In this document: positions 24,131 through 36,470 of the stretch, one piece after another | Numbering within the stretch: position 1 is the first letter of the stretch | Layout of the letters: each line of letters starts with the position of its first letter | Assembly: GCA_018398815.1 (NCBI GenBank) | Contig: JAFLJL010014736.1 | Span: forward strand, 27,501-91,500 | DNA: 64,000 nucleotides | Direction: 5' to 3' | Source: Conus ventricosus | Lineage: Eukaryota > Mollusca > Gastropoda > Neogastropoda > Conidae | Notes under the pieces: model-generated | Databases searched by the model: none | Told to the model about the DNA's origin: nothing | What the model saw: the letters and a program-made list of their open reading frames with translations, nothing else | Translations under genes and position numbers: made by a program

Positions 24131-24479
24131 GGATTTATATTTAAAAATTTTTGAGAGGAGAGAAGAGAGAGGGAGAAAAGGGGAGAGAGAGAGAAGGGAG
24201 AGAGAGAGGGAAAAGAGGGAAGAGAGAGAGGGGAGAGGTGAGAAAGAGGAGAGAAGAGAGAGAGAGAAAAATTCATCCCGGAAAGCGGGCCCCTCTTTTA
24301 AACATTCTTTTTAAAAAAGGAAATTTACGAGCATGAAATTTTTAAAAAAAATTTTAAATATTTTTCATGGTGAAAAATCTGTATTTTTAATCTCTAAAAC
24401 CCCCACTTTTTGTTTTTTAAAAAAACAGTGTTTTAAATTGTTATCCATAAAATTTTTTTCCGTGGCTGTTTTCCCCGGG

Positions 24480-25080
24480 GACATAGGTTGGTTCCCATTT
24501 TTCCCATAAATGATATCCACGAAACTTTTCAAAAAATGACACCCCACTTTAATTTTTTAAATGATATGTTCCACGTAACTTTGTTAAAAATTGTTTTTGC
24601 TCACCGTAACGTTGTTTAAAGGGATGCCCCCGGGGAAAGGGTTGAAAAAGATGCTCCAGAAACGTTGAAAAATGATGCTCCCGTCGGGGGTTAAATTTGT
24701 TTTCCTCCGAAAGGGTTGAAAATTTGATCCCTCATGTCCTTTTTAAAGTTTGCCCCACGTCACTTTTAAAAATGATGCCCCCGGGGCATTTTTATAAATG
24801 ATATGTTCCCAAACTTTGATAAAGGTGCTCCACGTCACTTTTATAAGGGATATTTTTCACGTAACTTTTAAAATTGTTAGGGTTCCACGTAACTTTTATA
24901 AATGTTCTCCACGTCACTTTTATCATGATTTTTCCCAAGTCACTTTTAAAAAAGATATGTTCCACTTTAGCTTTTACAAATGGGGCTCCACGAAACTTTT
25001 TAAAAATTGATATTTTCCACGTACTTTTTAAAAGGGATGCCCCACGTAGCCTTTTAAAAATGAGGCTCTCGTAAGGAAAA
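24480..25080. repeat. Expanded CATTTATAAAAGTGACGTGG minisatellite
   Basis: About 600 bp of smeared units CACGTNACTTTTATAAATGAT, the complement of the 145-bp array at 9,335-9,480. Unit borders are blurred by errors, but the length difference is clear. Confidence 0.75.
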
Positions 25081-26820
25081 AAAATTTACCCCTGTGCTTA
25101 TTGTTAAATTTTTCCGTATTTGTACGGTTTACAAAAAAAAATCCGGGATCCATCATTGCCGTAGGACCCCCAAAAAAAAACAGTTTTGGGGTCAGCCGCA
25201 AGCCATCACATGTGCTGTTCTTTGGGGGGGGAATTTGTCATGAGTACATCAGGTTTATTTATTCCTATAAAATCTTTCCAACCTTCAGATCGTCACCTAC
25301 ATTTGGTCTTTAAATTGCAATGTTTGGCTGATGTCAGGGGAGTACCCCAAAACTTAGGGTTTTGTTTTTCCTTCCTACTAAAATATTTTCAAGTTTTAGA
25401 ATGGTCCCTCCCGTTGGTCTTTGACTCCCAATCTTTGGATTTTGATGATTGAAATAAATCACAAAAATGTTGAAGGGGAAAGAAAACCCCCGAAGGTGGG
25501 GTGGGAAACCGGGAAAAGACTGTCCTCGACTTGCCGAAAAAAACCGGGGGGGGCCGGGAGCTTTCCTCCCACCAACCTTTGGCAGCCTGTGCTTTGTTCA
25601 CACCCCAAGGGGTGCAGGCACGCAAAGGGACGCACATTCACCCGGGGACATACATTGGGGGTATTGACAAACAGTAAGACCAGGGACCCCACTTTCAGAC
25701 AAAGGGACATACTTTGGGGGGATATTGACAAACAGAAAGGGACTGGGGACGCACATTCAAACTAGGGACAAAATTTGGGCTTTTGAAAACAGAAAGGGCT
25801 GGGGGACGCACAAAAGGGACTTGGGACTACATTGAGATATTGACAAACAGAAAGGACTAGGGCGACATTCAGCTGGGCGAAAATTAAGTTTTGACAAACA
25901 GTAAGATAGGGACGCACATTCCCCCAGGGCCGACAAAAGACTGGGGGACATTTTTAAAGACTATTGAAAACCCCAGAAAGACTGGGGGCCGCACTTTAAA
26001 AGACTAGGGACCGCACATTAGGATGGGGACATAAAATTGGGATATTGACAAACCCATTAAGACTTGGCACGACTTTGGGGCTGGGGAAACTAAGGGACAT
26101 AACTGTACCTCCCAGAGGTCAGTACAGGTTTTCCCTTTTTTCGTGAATTCTGCTGAAAAACAGGGGCTTTAGAAAAAAAACCGGGGAATTTTAAAAAAGG
26201 CCCTTGGGTGGTTTGGCCTCATTAGAAACCAATACGTCTTTTTTGTGTAGTGGTGCCCCCAAGGGAAGAAAAAGAAGGTGTGAAGAAAACCCCAGGCGAG
26301 AGGGGGGAGAGAAAAGGGGAGGGGAGAGAGAAGGGGGAGAGAGAGAAAAGGAGAGAGGACAGACGGGACGGGACAGAAGAGAGAGGAGGAGAGAGGGAGA
26401 GAGCCCGGACCAAAAGGAGAGGGGAGAGAAAAGGACACACACCACAGGAGAGAGAGAGAGGAGGGAAGGAGAGGAGGGGAGGGGGAGGAGGGGGAGGAGA
26501 GAGAGAGAGGGGAGAACCAGAGGGGAAAGAGAGGGACGGAGATGGTTTAACGAGAGACAGAGACGGGACGGAAGAAAAAGGGGAGGGGAGAGAACAGACA
26601 GACAGAGACGCGGATAGGCAGACAGACAGACAAGAGAGACAGAAGCAGACAGGGGACAGAAGAGGGAAAGACAGGCGGAGGCGGGCCCGGCCCGGTAGCC
26701 AGGCAAGGCGGCAGAAAAAGGACGGGACCCCGGGACGACCCTGAGAAAAGAGCCCAGGGGAGACAGAGAGACTTTTTGTTCAACCCAGCCGCCCGTTAAA
26801 GGGGCCCGTAATAATATCAG
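25080..26820 (-). repeat. Noisy inverted copy of 8,130-9,335
   Basis: It holds the complement of the 24-bp minisatellite (about 25,650-26,090) and the CT tract (26,280-26,700, here GA). No coding sequence. Confidence 0.75.
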
Positions 26821-28960
26821 GGCTGTCTGGGAAGAAACAACCGGACGCCCCCAGCAAACTCACGCGAACGTCCTGAAAATTGAGACAAAAACGTCCATCA
26901 GCTGTTTCTCAGGGCTTTCCCTTTTGCTTTTCCGAATGACTTTGCGGTGAAACGGGAAAAGGGTTTTTGAGGGCCCGATTTGAGTGGCAGCACCAAGCGG
27001 CCATGATAAAGTTGACCCCCCCCGGAAAAGTCCCGCCTCCGCCGCCGCCTTTCCCCAGGACCCCCGAGGGGAAACCCCAGCAGGCAAAGCCCGGGGAAAA
27101 GGGCCACGGTGATAAAGCCCCCGGGAGCGTGACCTGGTCCGTGGATTCCTCCCGAGGTCCCGGACCCGGTCAAGTGTTTGGAGGTGGCGCCCAGTAGTGA
27201 AAAACCTCCCCGAAGCTATAAAAGGAAAAGGGGACAAAAGTTGAGGGCGACCCGTTTCCGAAGGGTAATGCTGCCCTGGGAACTCGGTGTCGTGTTGGGC
27301 AGCGGGGTTGCAGATCCCGGTTTCTGGCTGTAGAACTGCAGTGTGACGTACGGGGGGTCAGAGGCGTGGGGGCCCAGCATAAAGCCCGTCCCCAGGCGGC
27401 CCCTTGCTGGCCAGTGCGGACGTCGGCGTGAAGTGGAACTGGCTGAAAGGGGAAAACGCAGCACAGGAAACGATCCCCGGTGATGAAAACCGATCTGAAA
27501 AATTTGGGGGCCTCAGAAAGGGCGGGAGACAGGAACCCCCCCACCCTTTCGGGTGGTCTGTGTCTCCCGGAGTGGTCATTTTCCCCAAGGGGATGTCTTT
27601 GTACCTGTAGTCGCCAGTCCGATCACCTCAGGGACACCCCCCTCCAAAAAATCAGGGGGGGCACACAAATGCGGACGAAGCACCAAATCCGAACCCCCCG
27701 CGTTCCCTTTTTCGAAGACGGGGCGGTACAGGAAACTGGTGAGGTTTCCCCCCAACGCAGCATGGTTGCAGGGGCCAGGGGTAACCCCGGGGGGGGGCCC
27801 CTGCATCAAAACCCGAAGGCCCACAGGGTCTTTTTGGAACCAGACACCACTTGGGGCTGAAAACCCTTTGGGAAGAAGGTGGGCAGCCAGTTTTATAATT
27901 GCTGGCTGTCACGGACGAAATTTGAGAAAGGGTTGTGGGAAAAAGCTGGGGAGGAAAGGTGATTACCGGGGCAGGGTGGGGGGAGATCCCCAGAGCGAAC
28001 GATCGTTTGGGAACCCCGGAAACCCCAGCCCTGCAAAGTTTACCCCACTTTCCCCTGCCCAAAAAAGGTTTAGCTGGTCCCGACGAGGCAGGGTGTACAA
28101 AGGTCCACGTTCCTGTGTCCCCCGGACACGGGGGCAGGGTTCCCCAAAACGCGAAGTTTGGTTTCCGTGGACAACCCGGGGAAAACCGTCTTTAAAGGTT
28201 TAAGGGGGGTTTTTGCCAAAAAAGACTTGCAGAGATCTGAGGGTACTGAAGGCCCAGGTAGAAGACAGGTGATGAGATTTTCGCTGAGGTCCCGACTGAA
28301 ACAAGTTTTGGAGAGGGTGCTTGAAAGTGAGACAGAAAACAACCCCCCAAACTGCATGGACCCGCATGGTGTTTTTTCGTGAAGTCCATCAACGTCGGGT
28401 TTCTCCCGGCCCCGTTCAAGAACCCAAGTTCGGAGGGTTCCCACGCGACAGGGCCGGGGTTTCAGTAAAACGCCAAACCCCAAGCACCTACATTAGATGG
28501 AAGGTGAAGTGACACAAAAAGGTTTATCAACCTTCTGAGGGGGATGGCCCTTTGTCGTTTAACCGTGTCGGCAGACACGCACCCCCCGGGGGGGGGCGCA
28601 GCGATAAATAGCCCGGGGCACTGGTACGTCTGGCAGTTTTGCTTTTCCTCATGCCCCGGGGCAGTCGTGGATGGCGTTACCTCGCCGTAGACGGGGAGCC
28701 CCAGGGTCCTGTTGGGGGGTAGGACACAGGAAGTGAGACCTGGGGGCCCCGGGCTCTCCCGAATTTAGGTTGGGAATGAGAGAATTTGTTCCCCCGATGG
28801 GCCACCCCACCAAATGAACGGGGGAAAAAAAGGCCCGAGCACCTCCCGAGCCCGTCCAGGTTTTTTGTTCCACCCCTTTTGTCGTTTGCGAAAACACACT
28901 GCACCATGTTGTGCATCTTGGCGAGCTGCAGGCACTGTCAATCAATGAGTGAAGGCATTT
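26820..28960 (-). pseudogene. Noisy inverted copy of receptor LDL-A/LRR/7TM exon
   Basis: On the minus strand fragments match the left-arm exon: VFITGDRFLCCVFPF (TM3 region), SVTASNYKTGCPP (hinge), ISSPVFYLGLQYP (LRR area) and GNAIHDCPG (LDL-A). Frame breaks every few dozen residues come from homopolymer smears, so the coding state of this copy cannot be judged. It is the only sequence of this exon in the inverted orientation. It is more likely the allele or paralogue of 6,067-8,124 than a separate dead gene. Confidence 0.7.
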
Positions 28961-28999
28961 AAATTTAGGGAAAGGGTTTTTGGGGGGTTTAACTGCTGT

Positions 29000-29840
29000 T
29001 TTGGTTAGTGTTTTTTTTTTCTGTTGTTGTGTTTGATGTCCAAAAACAACTTGGGGTTTTCATGGGGCAGTGTTTGCAAATCTTTGGCTCGCACACACAT
29101 ACGCACACACCCCCCACCCCAAACCCCACACCACACACACCCACCACAAACCCCCACCCCACACACACTTTTTGGGGGCTTAGACAGACAGACACACAGA
29201 GGTTAAAACACGATCATAAAACCTTTCCAGACTAAAGTCCTATTCAGGCCCCCGTAGGTTAGGGGTTACTCAGCTCAAAAAAAACCCATTCCAGGGGACA
29301 AATGTAAGGGAAAAAATAACCCTGTCGGTCCCTCGCAAAAAAAAAAATTACCCCTTTTTAAAAAAAAGTGGGGTCAAAAATAAGTGTTTTTGAGTAAAAT
29401 TTGTTATTTGAAAATTTCGCGCTCAGGATCACGATCGGGGGTATTGCCCAGTTTGGGTTTCCCCGACGCGTCTCCGTCCATGTTTTGGCAAATTTTTTTT
29501 CTTTCTGTCTCTCTCTCTCTCTTCCTCTTCTCTTTTCTCTCTCTCCTCTCTCTCTCTCCCCTCTTTTCCTTTTCTCTTCACTCTCTCTCTCTCTCTCTGT
29601 TTTCTTTCTCCCTACCCCCTTTTTTCTTCCCCTTTCCCCCTCTCCCCTTTTCTTCTCTCTCTCTCTCTCCCTCTCTCGCCCACCCCCCCCTCTCTCTCTG
29701 TCTGTGGATAGAAAACGGAAAACCCCAAAATGTTTTGGGGGTTTAATCTTTTTGTTTTTTTTGTTGTCTCCTTCTTCCGTTTTTTCTTTTTCTTTTTTCT
29801 TTCTTCGTTCATTTTTCCTTTTTTTTATTGCTTCAGGGGA
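29000..29840 (-). repeat. Noisy copy of receptor intron (CA and CT tracts)
   Basis: A CA-rich tract at 29,090-29,170 and CT-rich tracts at 29,500-29,700 correspond to 5,753-5,900 and 4,919-5,090 of the left arm. No gene. Confidence 0.75.
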
Positions 29841-29844
29841 CACT

Positions 29845-30430
29845 TACCTGGCGGTTTTTCCCCAGTCAAAAGGGAGTGTGGGGGGGGCCCGGGGGGGACA
29901 CACAAAACTCCCCGTCGCTTGATTTGCTGCCCGTCCCCCCCCGATTTGGGCACACACCAACAGTAAAAGGGACCCCTGATCCCATTGCCCCAAAAGAAAA
30001 GGGGGGCGGGGAGGAGAAGGAACGATCAGTGGAGCATGAAAAAATTGCCCCCCGGGGTCCGGGCCCAACCCAAAAACTCGGGTCTGCAGGTCACAAGCTT
30101 GGAACTCGTGGACCCCGTGGGCCCGCCCAGAACGGGGGCCCGGAAAAACAGGATATTGTTTTCGAGCTGCGGCAAGCGTGAAACCCGGCCCCGGGCTTTG
30201 GATCGAAAGGTTCCCGATTTCCCCAGTCCCAAAATTACATAAGAAATGGGGGCGAATAGTAGCATTCGTTTACATTTTTCTGGGGGGAATACAAAAACTT
30301 TCCCCCCCAAAAGACCCCAAATGAAGTAAGAGAAGTGCGAAAAAGGAGCCCAAATTTTTACTTTCAAATTCGGGAAATTAGTATGCGACGGTTTTTTCTA
30401 CCCAGTGAAGCAAGTTCCAAAACCAAACAA
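29845..30430 (-). pseudogene. Noisy copy of receptor lectin/LDL-A exon
   Basis: It follows 4,217-4,757 in reverse: PPRALPTLPF-like frames, the CXXX linker and the TTGCTTCACTGGGTAG start. Just upstream (30,430-30,600) it joins directly to the sequence equivalent to 3,100-3,207, so the PLE insertion of the left arm is absent. Confidence 0.65.
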
Positions 30431-30639
30431 TGGGGAAATACAAGATTTAAAGGGTGTGAGGCAATTTGGAAAAAGGAAGAAAAACTGACCCGAGAACAGA
30501 AGGCGGCAACCCCAAAAATACGTTTTGGGGGGTGGGGGGTGGGGGGGGCGCCTAAACCCCCTTTTTAAAAAGGGGTTTTTGGGCCCTTTTGGGTTACCAA
30601 AAAAAAATGTTAAAATTTACCTGAATTTAAAATCCTACA

Positions 30640-31120
30640 TTTAAGCGCGGCCCCCCCCCCCCCCCCCTCCCCCCCCCCCCCACCCACACACACACAGGAA
30701 ATATTGTAGATTTGATTGATAGATAGATAGGACAAAAAGGATGGATAAAAGGGGAGGGGAAATAGGTCGGTCGGGGAGGTAAGGGAATCAGGTAGGTAGG
30801 TAGCTGATTGGGAAAATAGACGAACAGGGCAGACAGGGCGAAAAGATAGATAGAAAAGATTGATGATAGATAGATAGATAGATTTGATAGATAGATAGTT
30901 TGATAGATAAAATATGGGGAGAGAGAGAGGGGAAGGGGAGAGAAAAGGAAATGAGGGAAGAGAAGAGAGAGAGGAGAGGAGAGAGAGGGGAAACAGGGGC
31001 ACAGACACACAGGACAGGGCCAAAAAAAGGGGACAGATACAGTGACATTTAAAAAGGGAATCTCGGGCATTTAAAAAGATCCCCACACGCACACCAAAAA
31101 ACACAAATGAAATCCCACAT
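30640..31120 (-). repeat. Noisy copy of the (TATC)n/(CT)n intron tract
   Basis: GATA repeats at about 30,715-30,900 and GA-rich sequence to 31,040, the complement of 2,620-2,990, with a long C run at 30,646-30,680. Confidence 0.8.
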
Positions 31121-31830
31121 GTTAGGAGCACCCCCGAGTCTCAAAACCCCTTTAAAACTTCCAGTTTTCCTTTCAGCGCCAGCCCTTGGCACCCCCTTCC
31201 CCCTGCGGGGGGAGTTAAAGGGTGCCAGGCCCCGCCCCCCTCCGACAATTTTCCCCAAAGGGCCCCGGGCCACGGCCCGCTTTTTCCCTTCCCTCAGCTG
31301 ATAGCCCCTTCCCCGGGCCCGCCACCCTGGGAGGTCCCAAAACCTTTGTGGAAATTGACGTACCAAACACGCCTCTTGTCCCCCCCCCCATCCACACAAT
31401 CCCACTCGGGGGTTACTGGGAAAAAAAATGCCCTTTTTTCCCCCCCGGAAAACCCCGGGAGTGCCCGTTCCCCTCGCTCCCGCCCGCCCGCTCGCCTTCA
31501 GACGGCCCGACTGCATGAAGAACTCGTGTTGAAACCCCTTTGAGCAGAAGTGATCTGCCCCCCTGATGAAGCGGGGTTTGGGCGTCCTCGCTGGGAAATA
31601 TTGGACGATAGGTTTGTCGTGCCGGGAAAATTGTCGAAGAAGTGTTTTTTCCATTCGTTCCCACGTAAAAAAAAAAAACCCACAAAGAATCGGAAATTTA
31701 CGGGCGCTAAGGGGTAGGCTGAGCCATTTTTTGCATGGGGGGGTAGGGGGGGGGGGCGGGCAGAGAGGCCCAGCTATCCACAGCGGGGGGTAAGGGGGGG
31801 GTCCATCCCCCAGAGGAGACCGAATTAAGC
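31110..31830 (-). pseudogene. Noisy copy of receptor CUB/LDL-A/lectin exon
   Basis: The minus strand shows ADHFCSKGFQHEFFM and KPIVQYF from the CUB domain and weak remains of the LDL-A and lectin start, matching 1,889-2,565 and 34,854-35,529. Smeared bases and indels make a coding call impossible. Confidence 0.7.
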
Positions 31831-31939
31831 CTGCCCGTTTTTTGTGAAAAAAAAATTTGAAAACAAAAAAGGGGGTGCTCGATTTTGAATTGTTTGCAAA
31901 ATGACCTTTAGTAAATTTTGGTTTTTTCACGCTCAGTTT

Positions 31940-32820
31940 TTACATGTTCTTTATTTTGAGAGAGATGACAGACAGAAGGGCCCGGGCAGACAGATGGAGA
32001 GAAGTTTGAAATCCCAGAGTCAGACCCGAGGGCGAAAAGGGGACAGAGACAGAGGGCAAACAGAAACAGAGGGTTGAAATAAATTCGTAAAAAACAAAGG
32101 GTTTCCCAAAGCAGGCCCCGGAGAAAAAGCTAACACAAGGAGACTTTGGGCCCGACATGCAACCCTCGATGACAACAAAAATAGTGACGGATGACCAAAA
32201 ACCGTCAAGAAATTGGCCCCGAAAGCCAAAAAATCCCTTTCAAAAACCCCTTCCCAAAAAGGGGGGGATAAAACCCAAAGCGTTGAATGCTGGGACTGGT
32301 TCAAGGAAAGCAATCATGGAGTTTAATTTTTTTTCGGGATTTGTCCCCAGAAAAAGTTCCCGAACTTAAAAACAGCAGTCTGTGTGCTGTGTCCCTTTTA
32401 AAAGTAGAAATGACTTTTTTTCGAAAAAACGGTTTAAATTTATTTAAAAGGGCTCTGAAAACGTCTCAACAGATCTTTTAAGTAAACCCTTTTAAACTAA
32501 TTTGGGAGAAAATTTTAAACAGGGCCCAAAATTGTAAATTTTTTCAGTTTCAGTTACGGGGCACGCTTTTTTGACAGTGGTCTGACAAAAAATTTTAACT
32601 GGTAAACAAATTAGTCCCACCCGATCAAAAGTGCCAATTTTCTATTGACAGGTTTCTAATTGTTTTTGTAAATTTAAAATGAATGTTTGGGGTGCGTGCA
32701 AGAGAGAGAGGAGGGGAGGGGAGAGAGGGGGGGGAGAGGGAGAGAGAAAAGGGAAGAGAGAGGAGAGGGGAGAAGGGGGAGAGAGGAGGAGAGGAGGGGA
32801 GAGTGAAACAAGCCCCTGTT
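31940..32820 (-). repeat. Noisy copy of the first intron, without the SINE
   Basis: It contains the smeared LINE RT relic (about 32,100-32,470) and the GA tract (32,700-32,805). Between them the sequence runs through the SINE target region without an insertion, as in the clean inverted copy. Confidence 0.75.
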
Positions 32821-34163
32821 TTGTTTGAGGGTTTTAACCCAAAAACTGCAATTCAGGTGAAAAGACTTCGGAAAAAATGTCAAAAGTAAAATCCGTTGCA
32901 AGTAGCCCGACCCCCACTGGATTTTTCAAGGCAAAAACCCCCACGATTGGTGTTGGTGAAAACGAAAAAGGGGGAAGATGAAATCCACAACACCCAAAAA
33001 TTCTTTTATCACTATCAGTGCACAACGTCTTTAACCCTTCCCCAGTAAACAAGAAATTTTCGTCTGTGGCGTGGCTTGAAAACGAAAAATCTTCCAGGAA
33101 AAAGGGGGGAGATGTAAAAGTACAGTGGGCGGGAAAAGTCCTCTCTTCAGTCCCCCGTAGCCCCGCTCGTTTAAACCCCCTCCCCCTGACCGCTTTAAAA
33201 GAAAACTCGTGGGGATCGATTTTGCAGTGATCCATATCGGTTTGTCCAAGTTAAAGTTTTCCAAAATTTTTGGATGTTAACCCAAAGAGAGGGGGGTGGG
33301 GGGGCGGTTTACGGTGTGCTTGGTCAAAAATTTTGTCCTACAATTTGGGTTGATGTGGGTGTGAGGGTTTCCCCTTTTTGTCTCCAGTGACGTTTTTGGG
33401 AACGGGGAAAAAAGGGGATGATGGGTATTCTTTTCCCGTGACTGAGGGTCGATTCTGTGGGCCCGCTGAGAGTGGACTTTTTTGTTGACCAGATGGGACG
33501 TTTTCCCGCCAAAAACTGAATTCCCAAAAAAGTGGTTTTGCTTTTAAAAAACAGAAACCTGCGTGGGTGTACGTTTAAAAACATTGGGGTTTTTAAAATT
33601 TTTTACAAGACGTTTCACTGCGCGCGTTTCACAAAACACACACAACACACAACACCACCACAACACACCCCACACCCCACACACCCCACACTTTCAAACC
33701 CCCCCTGCAGCAGCCACCCCCCCGGGAGCAGCCCCAGCAGCGTCCCCTTGCAGCAACTCACCCGCAGCACCCCCCTGCAGCAGCCACCGCAGCCCCCGCC
33801 CTCTGCAGGGGCTCACCGGGGGTGCCCCCCTCTGCAGCAGTCACCGCGCCACCGCCCCCCGCAGCGCTCCTCTCGAAAATGATGCCCGAAAAGCTCTGGT
33901 CTGCCTGCCTCATCCGGGCCCGGGCTGAAAAAACAAAAACAGTGTACGGGACCGCTGTTGAAAGGGCAGTGTCTGACCGGCTTCTGTTGCCTGTCGGTGA
34001 TTCGGTCATCGGGGACATTGACCACGCAGAATGTGCCAAGCATGATTTGTTTTCCAAAAAATTTTTGTCTCGGCATGTGTACTTTGGGACTTAGGTTTTT
34101 ACTGGTTTTCGAACCATAGTAGATGTCCCAATTTTCAATTTTGGGGATCATGATGGGGTTTGT
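32810..34163. repeat. Noisy duplicate of 36,471-37,805
   Basis: It repeats the receptor N-terminal exon (32,830-33,560, minus) and the CA and CTGCAG tracts (33,630-33,870). It then repeats the start of the SGNH gene (33,880-34,160, plus; frames with GDSVIGDIDH). It ends abruptly where clean sequence equivalent to 3,200 begins. Confidence 0.85.
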
Positions 34164-34593
34164 CTGCAATACAAGATATTCATGACGTAAAACAATGCGA
34201 ATACAAATAATGTGAAGGGCAGGAAGAGAAGAAACTGACAGACGAACAGACAGGCAGGCACAACATAACTACGTTTGGCGGGGTGGGGGGTGGGGGGACG
34301 CCTAAACCCCATTTAAAAGGGTTTGTGGGCTTTGGCTTACACAAACAAAATGTATATATACCTGACATTAATATCATACATAAATGCGCTGCCCCCCCCC
34401 CCCCCCTCTCCCCCCCCCCCCCCCCCCCCACACACACACAGAGAAATATAGATAGATAGATAGATAGATAGATAGACAAATAGATGGATAAACAGGTAGC
34501 AAGTAGGTCGGTCGGTAGGTAGGTAATCAGGTAGGTAGGTAGCTAGATTGACAGATAGACGAACAGACAGACAGACAGATAAGATAGATAGAT

Positions 34594-34650
<57 letters not shown>

Positions 34651-34665
34651 GAGATAGATAGATAG

Positions 34666-34723
<58 letters not shown>

Positions 34724-34850
34724 AGAGAGAGAGAGAAACAGACACAGACACACAGAGACAGACAAAAGGAGACAGATACAGTGACATAAAGAGTAATCTC
34801 GACATTTAAAAAAGATCACACACGCACACACAAACACACAAATGAAATCC
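34164..34850 (-). repeat. Clean inverted copy of 2,570-3,207 (intron)
   Basis: Clean complement of the left-arm lectin intron up to the PLE target, with a C run (34,391-34,430), GATA repeats (34,448-34,670) and a GA tract (34,672-34,735). It starts where the noisy bridge stops. No gene. Confidence 0.85.
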
Positions 34851-34853
34851 TAC

Positions 34854-35529
34854 ATGTTAGGAGCACGCCGAGTCCTCAACCCGATGTAAATCTTCCAGTG
34901 CCCTTTCAGCGCCAGCACCTTGAGCACCGCCTTCCACTCGCTGGCGAGTTCAGGCTGACCAGAGCCCCGCCCCTCCTCCGACACTCTCCCAAGGCCTCGG
35001 GCCACGGCAGCTTCTCCGTCATCAGCTGATAGCACTTCCCGGCCAGCCACCACTGGGAGGTCCCACACATCGTGGAGTTGACGTACCAGCACGCCTCTTC
35101 GTCCTCCCCATCCACACAATCCCACTCGGCGTTACATGGGAAATACCTGCCGTAGTCCCGCTGGAAACCCGGCACCGTGCAGTTCCACTCGCTCCTGCCG
35201 CCGCCCGCTCGCTTCAGACGCCAGACTCGCATGAAGAACTCGATGTTGAAACCCTTAGAGCAGAAGTGATCTGCCCCGCTGATGAAGCGGAGGTGGACGT
35301 CCTCGCTGAAGTATTGGACGATAGGTTTGTACGTGCAGAACTTGTCGAAGAAGTGTTGTTCCATTCGTTCCCCCACGTAAACCGACAAAGAATCGAATTT
35401 ACTGACGCTAAGGGATAGGCTGAGCCATTTCAGCATGAGGAGGTGGTCAGGGGGACGGTCAGAGAGGCCCAGCTATCCACAGCGGGGGGGTAAGGGTGCG
35501 TCCATCCCACAGAGGAGACTGAATTAAGC
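34854..35529 (-). CDS. GRL101-like receptor exon: CUB, LDL-A, start of C-type lectin (inverted copy)
   Basis: The clean second copy of 1,889-2,565, with the same splice borders (acceptor GGGACAG|GC, donor ACAT|GTAGG). The frame covers LKWLSLSLS, DSLSVYVGERMEQHFF, a CUB end (SKGFNIEFF), LDL-A (FPCNAEWDCVDGEDEEAC) and lectin start (CGTSQWWLAGKC through RRGGALVSLNSP). It passes the site where the left copy breaks (four Gs here, three there) but loses a base slightly later (near 34,940), where the left copy is intact. The CUB start has the same break as the left copy, near 35,495. Confidence 0.8.
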
Positions 35530-35655
35530 CTGTCCCGTTTTGTGTGAAAAAGAAAATAGAAATCAAAAGAGTGTGCTCGATTAGAATTGTCGCAATATGA
35601 CATGAGTTAATTTAGGTTATTCACGCTCAGTTTGACATGTTCTTTATTTTGAGAG

Positions 35656-35686
<31 letters not shown>

Positions 35687-35789
35687 TGGAGAGACAGATA
35701 GACTCACAGAGTCAGACAGAGACAGAGAGAGACAGAGACAGAGACAAACAGAAACAGAGGGTTGAGAATAAAATCGTAACAACACAGGT

Positions 35790-36180
35790 TCCAACGCAGA
35801 GCCCTGGAGAACGCTACACACAAGGAGACTTTGGGCAGACATGCAACCATCGATGACAACAACTAGTGACGGATGACACAAACCAGTCAAGAACTTGGCC
35901 CTGAAAGCCAAAAGTCACTTTCAACCTCTTCAAAAGGAGGGGATAAACCAAACGCGTTGAATGCTGCACTGAGTTCAAGGAAAGCAATCATGGAGATGAA
36001 TATTTCATCGGCATTCGTCAGCAGAATGTCCTGAACATTCAGAACAGCAGTCTGTGTGCTGTGATCCTTCTCACAGTAGACTGACTCATTTCGAAAAGAC
36101 GGTAATCTGATAAATGTCTCTGCAAACGTCTCAACACGATCTTCTCTAAGTACCTTTGAAACTAATGGTAGATTTGACAC
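35790..36180 (-). pseudogene. Non-LTR RT fragment (inverted copy)
   Basis: It matches 1,246-1,665: FLELSAAFNAFG, then KFLTGLCHPSL and VLQGSALEPVLL in another frame. Preceding it, the target region of the left-arm SINE is present once and uninterrupted. Catalytic residues are lost as in the other copy. Confidence 0.8.
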
Positions 36181-36357
36181 AGGCCTAAAATTGTATTAGC
36201 TCAGTACAGTTACGGTCACGCTTTTTCGACAGTGGTCTGACAACAATTCTTAACTGGTAATCAAATTAGTCCCACCTGATCAAAAGCTGCCAGATTACTA
36301 TTGACAGGTGTTCTAATGGTTTATGAATAAATTCAAAATGAATGTGTGTGTGCGTGC

Positions 36358-36360
<3 letters not shown>

Positions 36361-36449
<89 letters not shown>
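36361..36449. repeat. (GA)n microsatellite
   Basis: The complement of the 41-182 CT tract, about 50 bp shorter. Confidence 0.97.
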
Positions 36450-36453
<4 letters not shown>

Positions 36454-36470
36454 GGAGAGTGAACAAGCAC

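Larger units (their letters stand above)
19006..34163. other. Low-quality bridging sequence, duplicated at both ends
   Basis: The whole stretch has bases replaced by copies of their neighbours, producing many runs of 3-7 identical bases. Its first part (19,006-about 24,130) repeats clean 14,030-19,005 in the same orientation. Its middle (to about 32,810) is the inverted receptor locus. Its last part (about 32,810-34,163) repeats clean 36,471-37,805. This is the pattern of a raw or unpolished read filling a gap between two contigs without trimming the overlaps. Gene content here should not be counted as extra copies. Confidence 0.85.

Noticed and set aside
26820..31930. A second, separate receptor pseudogene
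   Set aside because: Its defects are homopolymer smears of the kind seen across the whole noisy stretch, so they say nothing about real decay, and it overlaps clean sequence at 34,164 onward.
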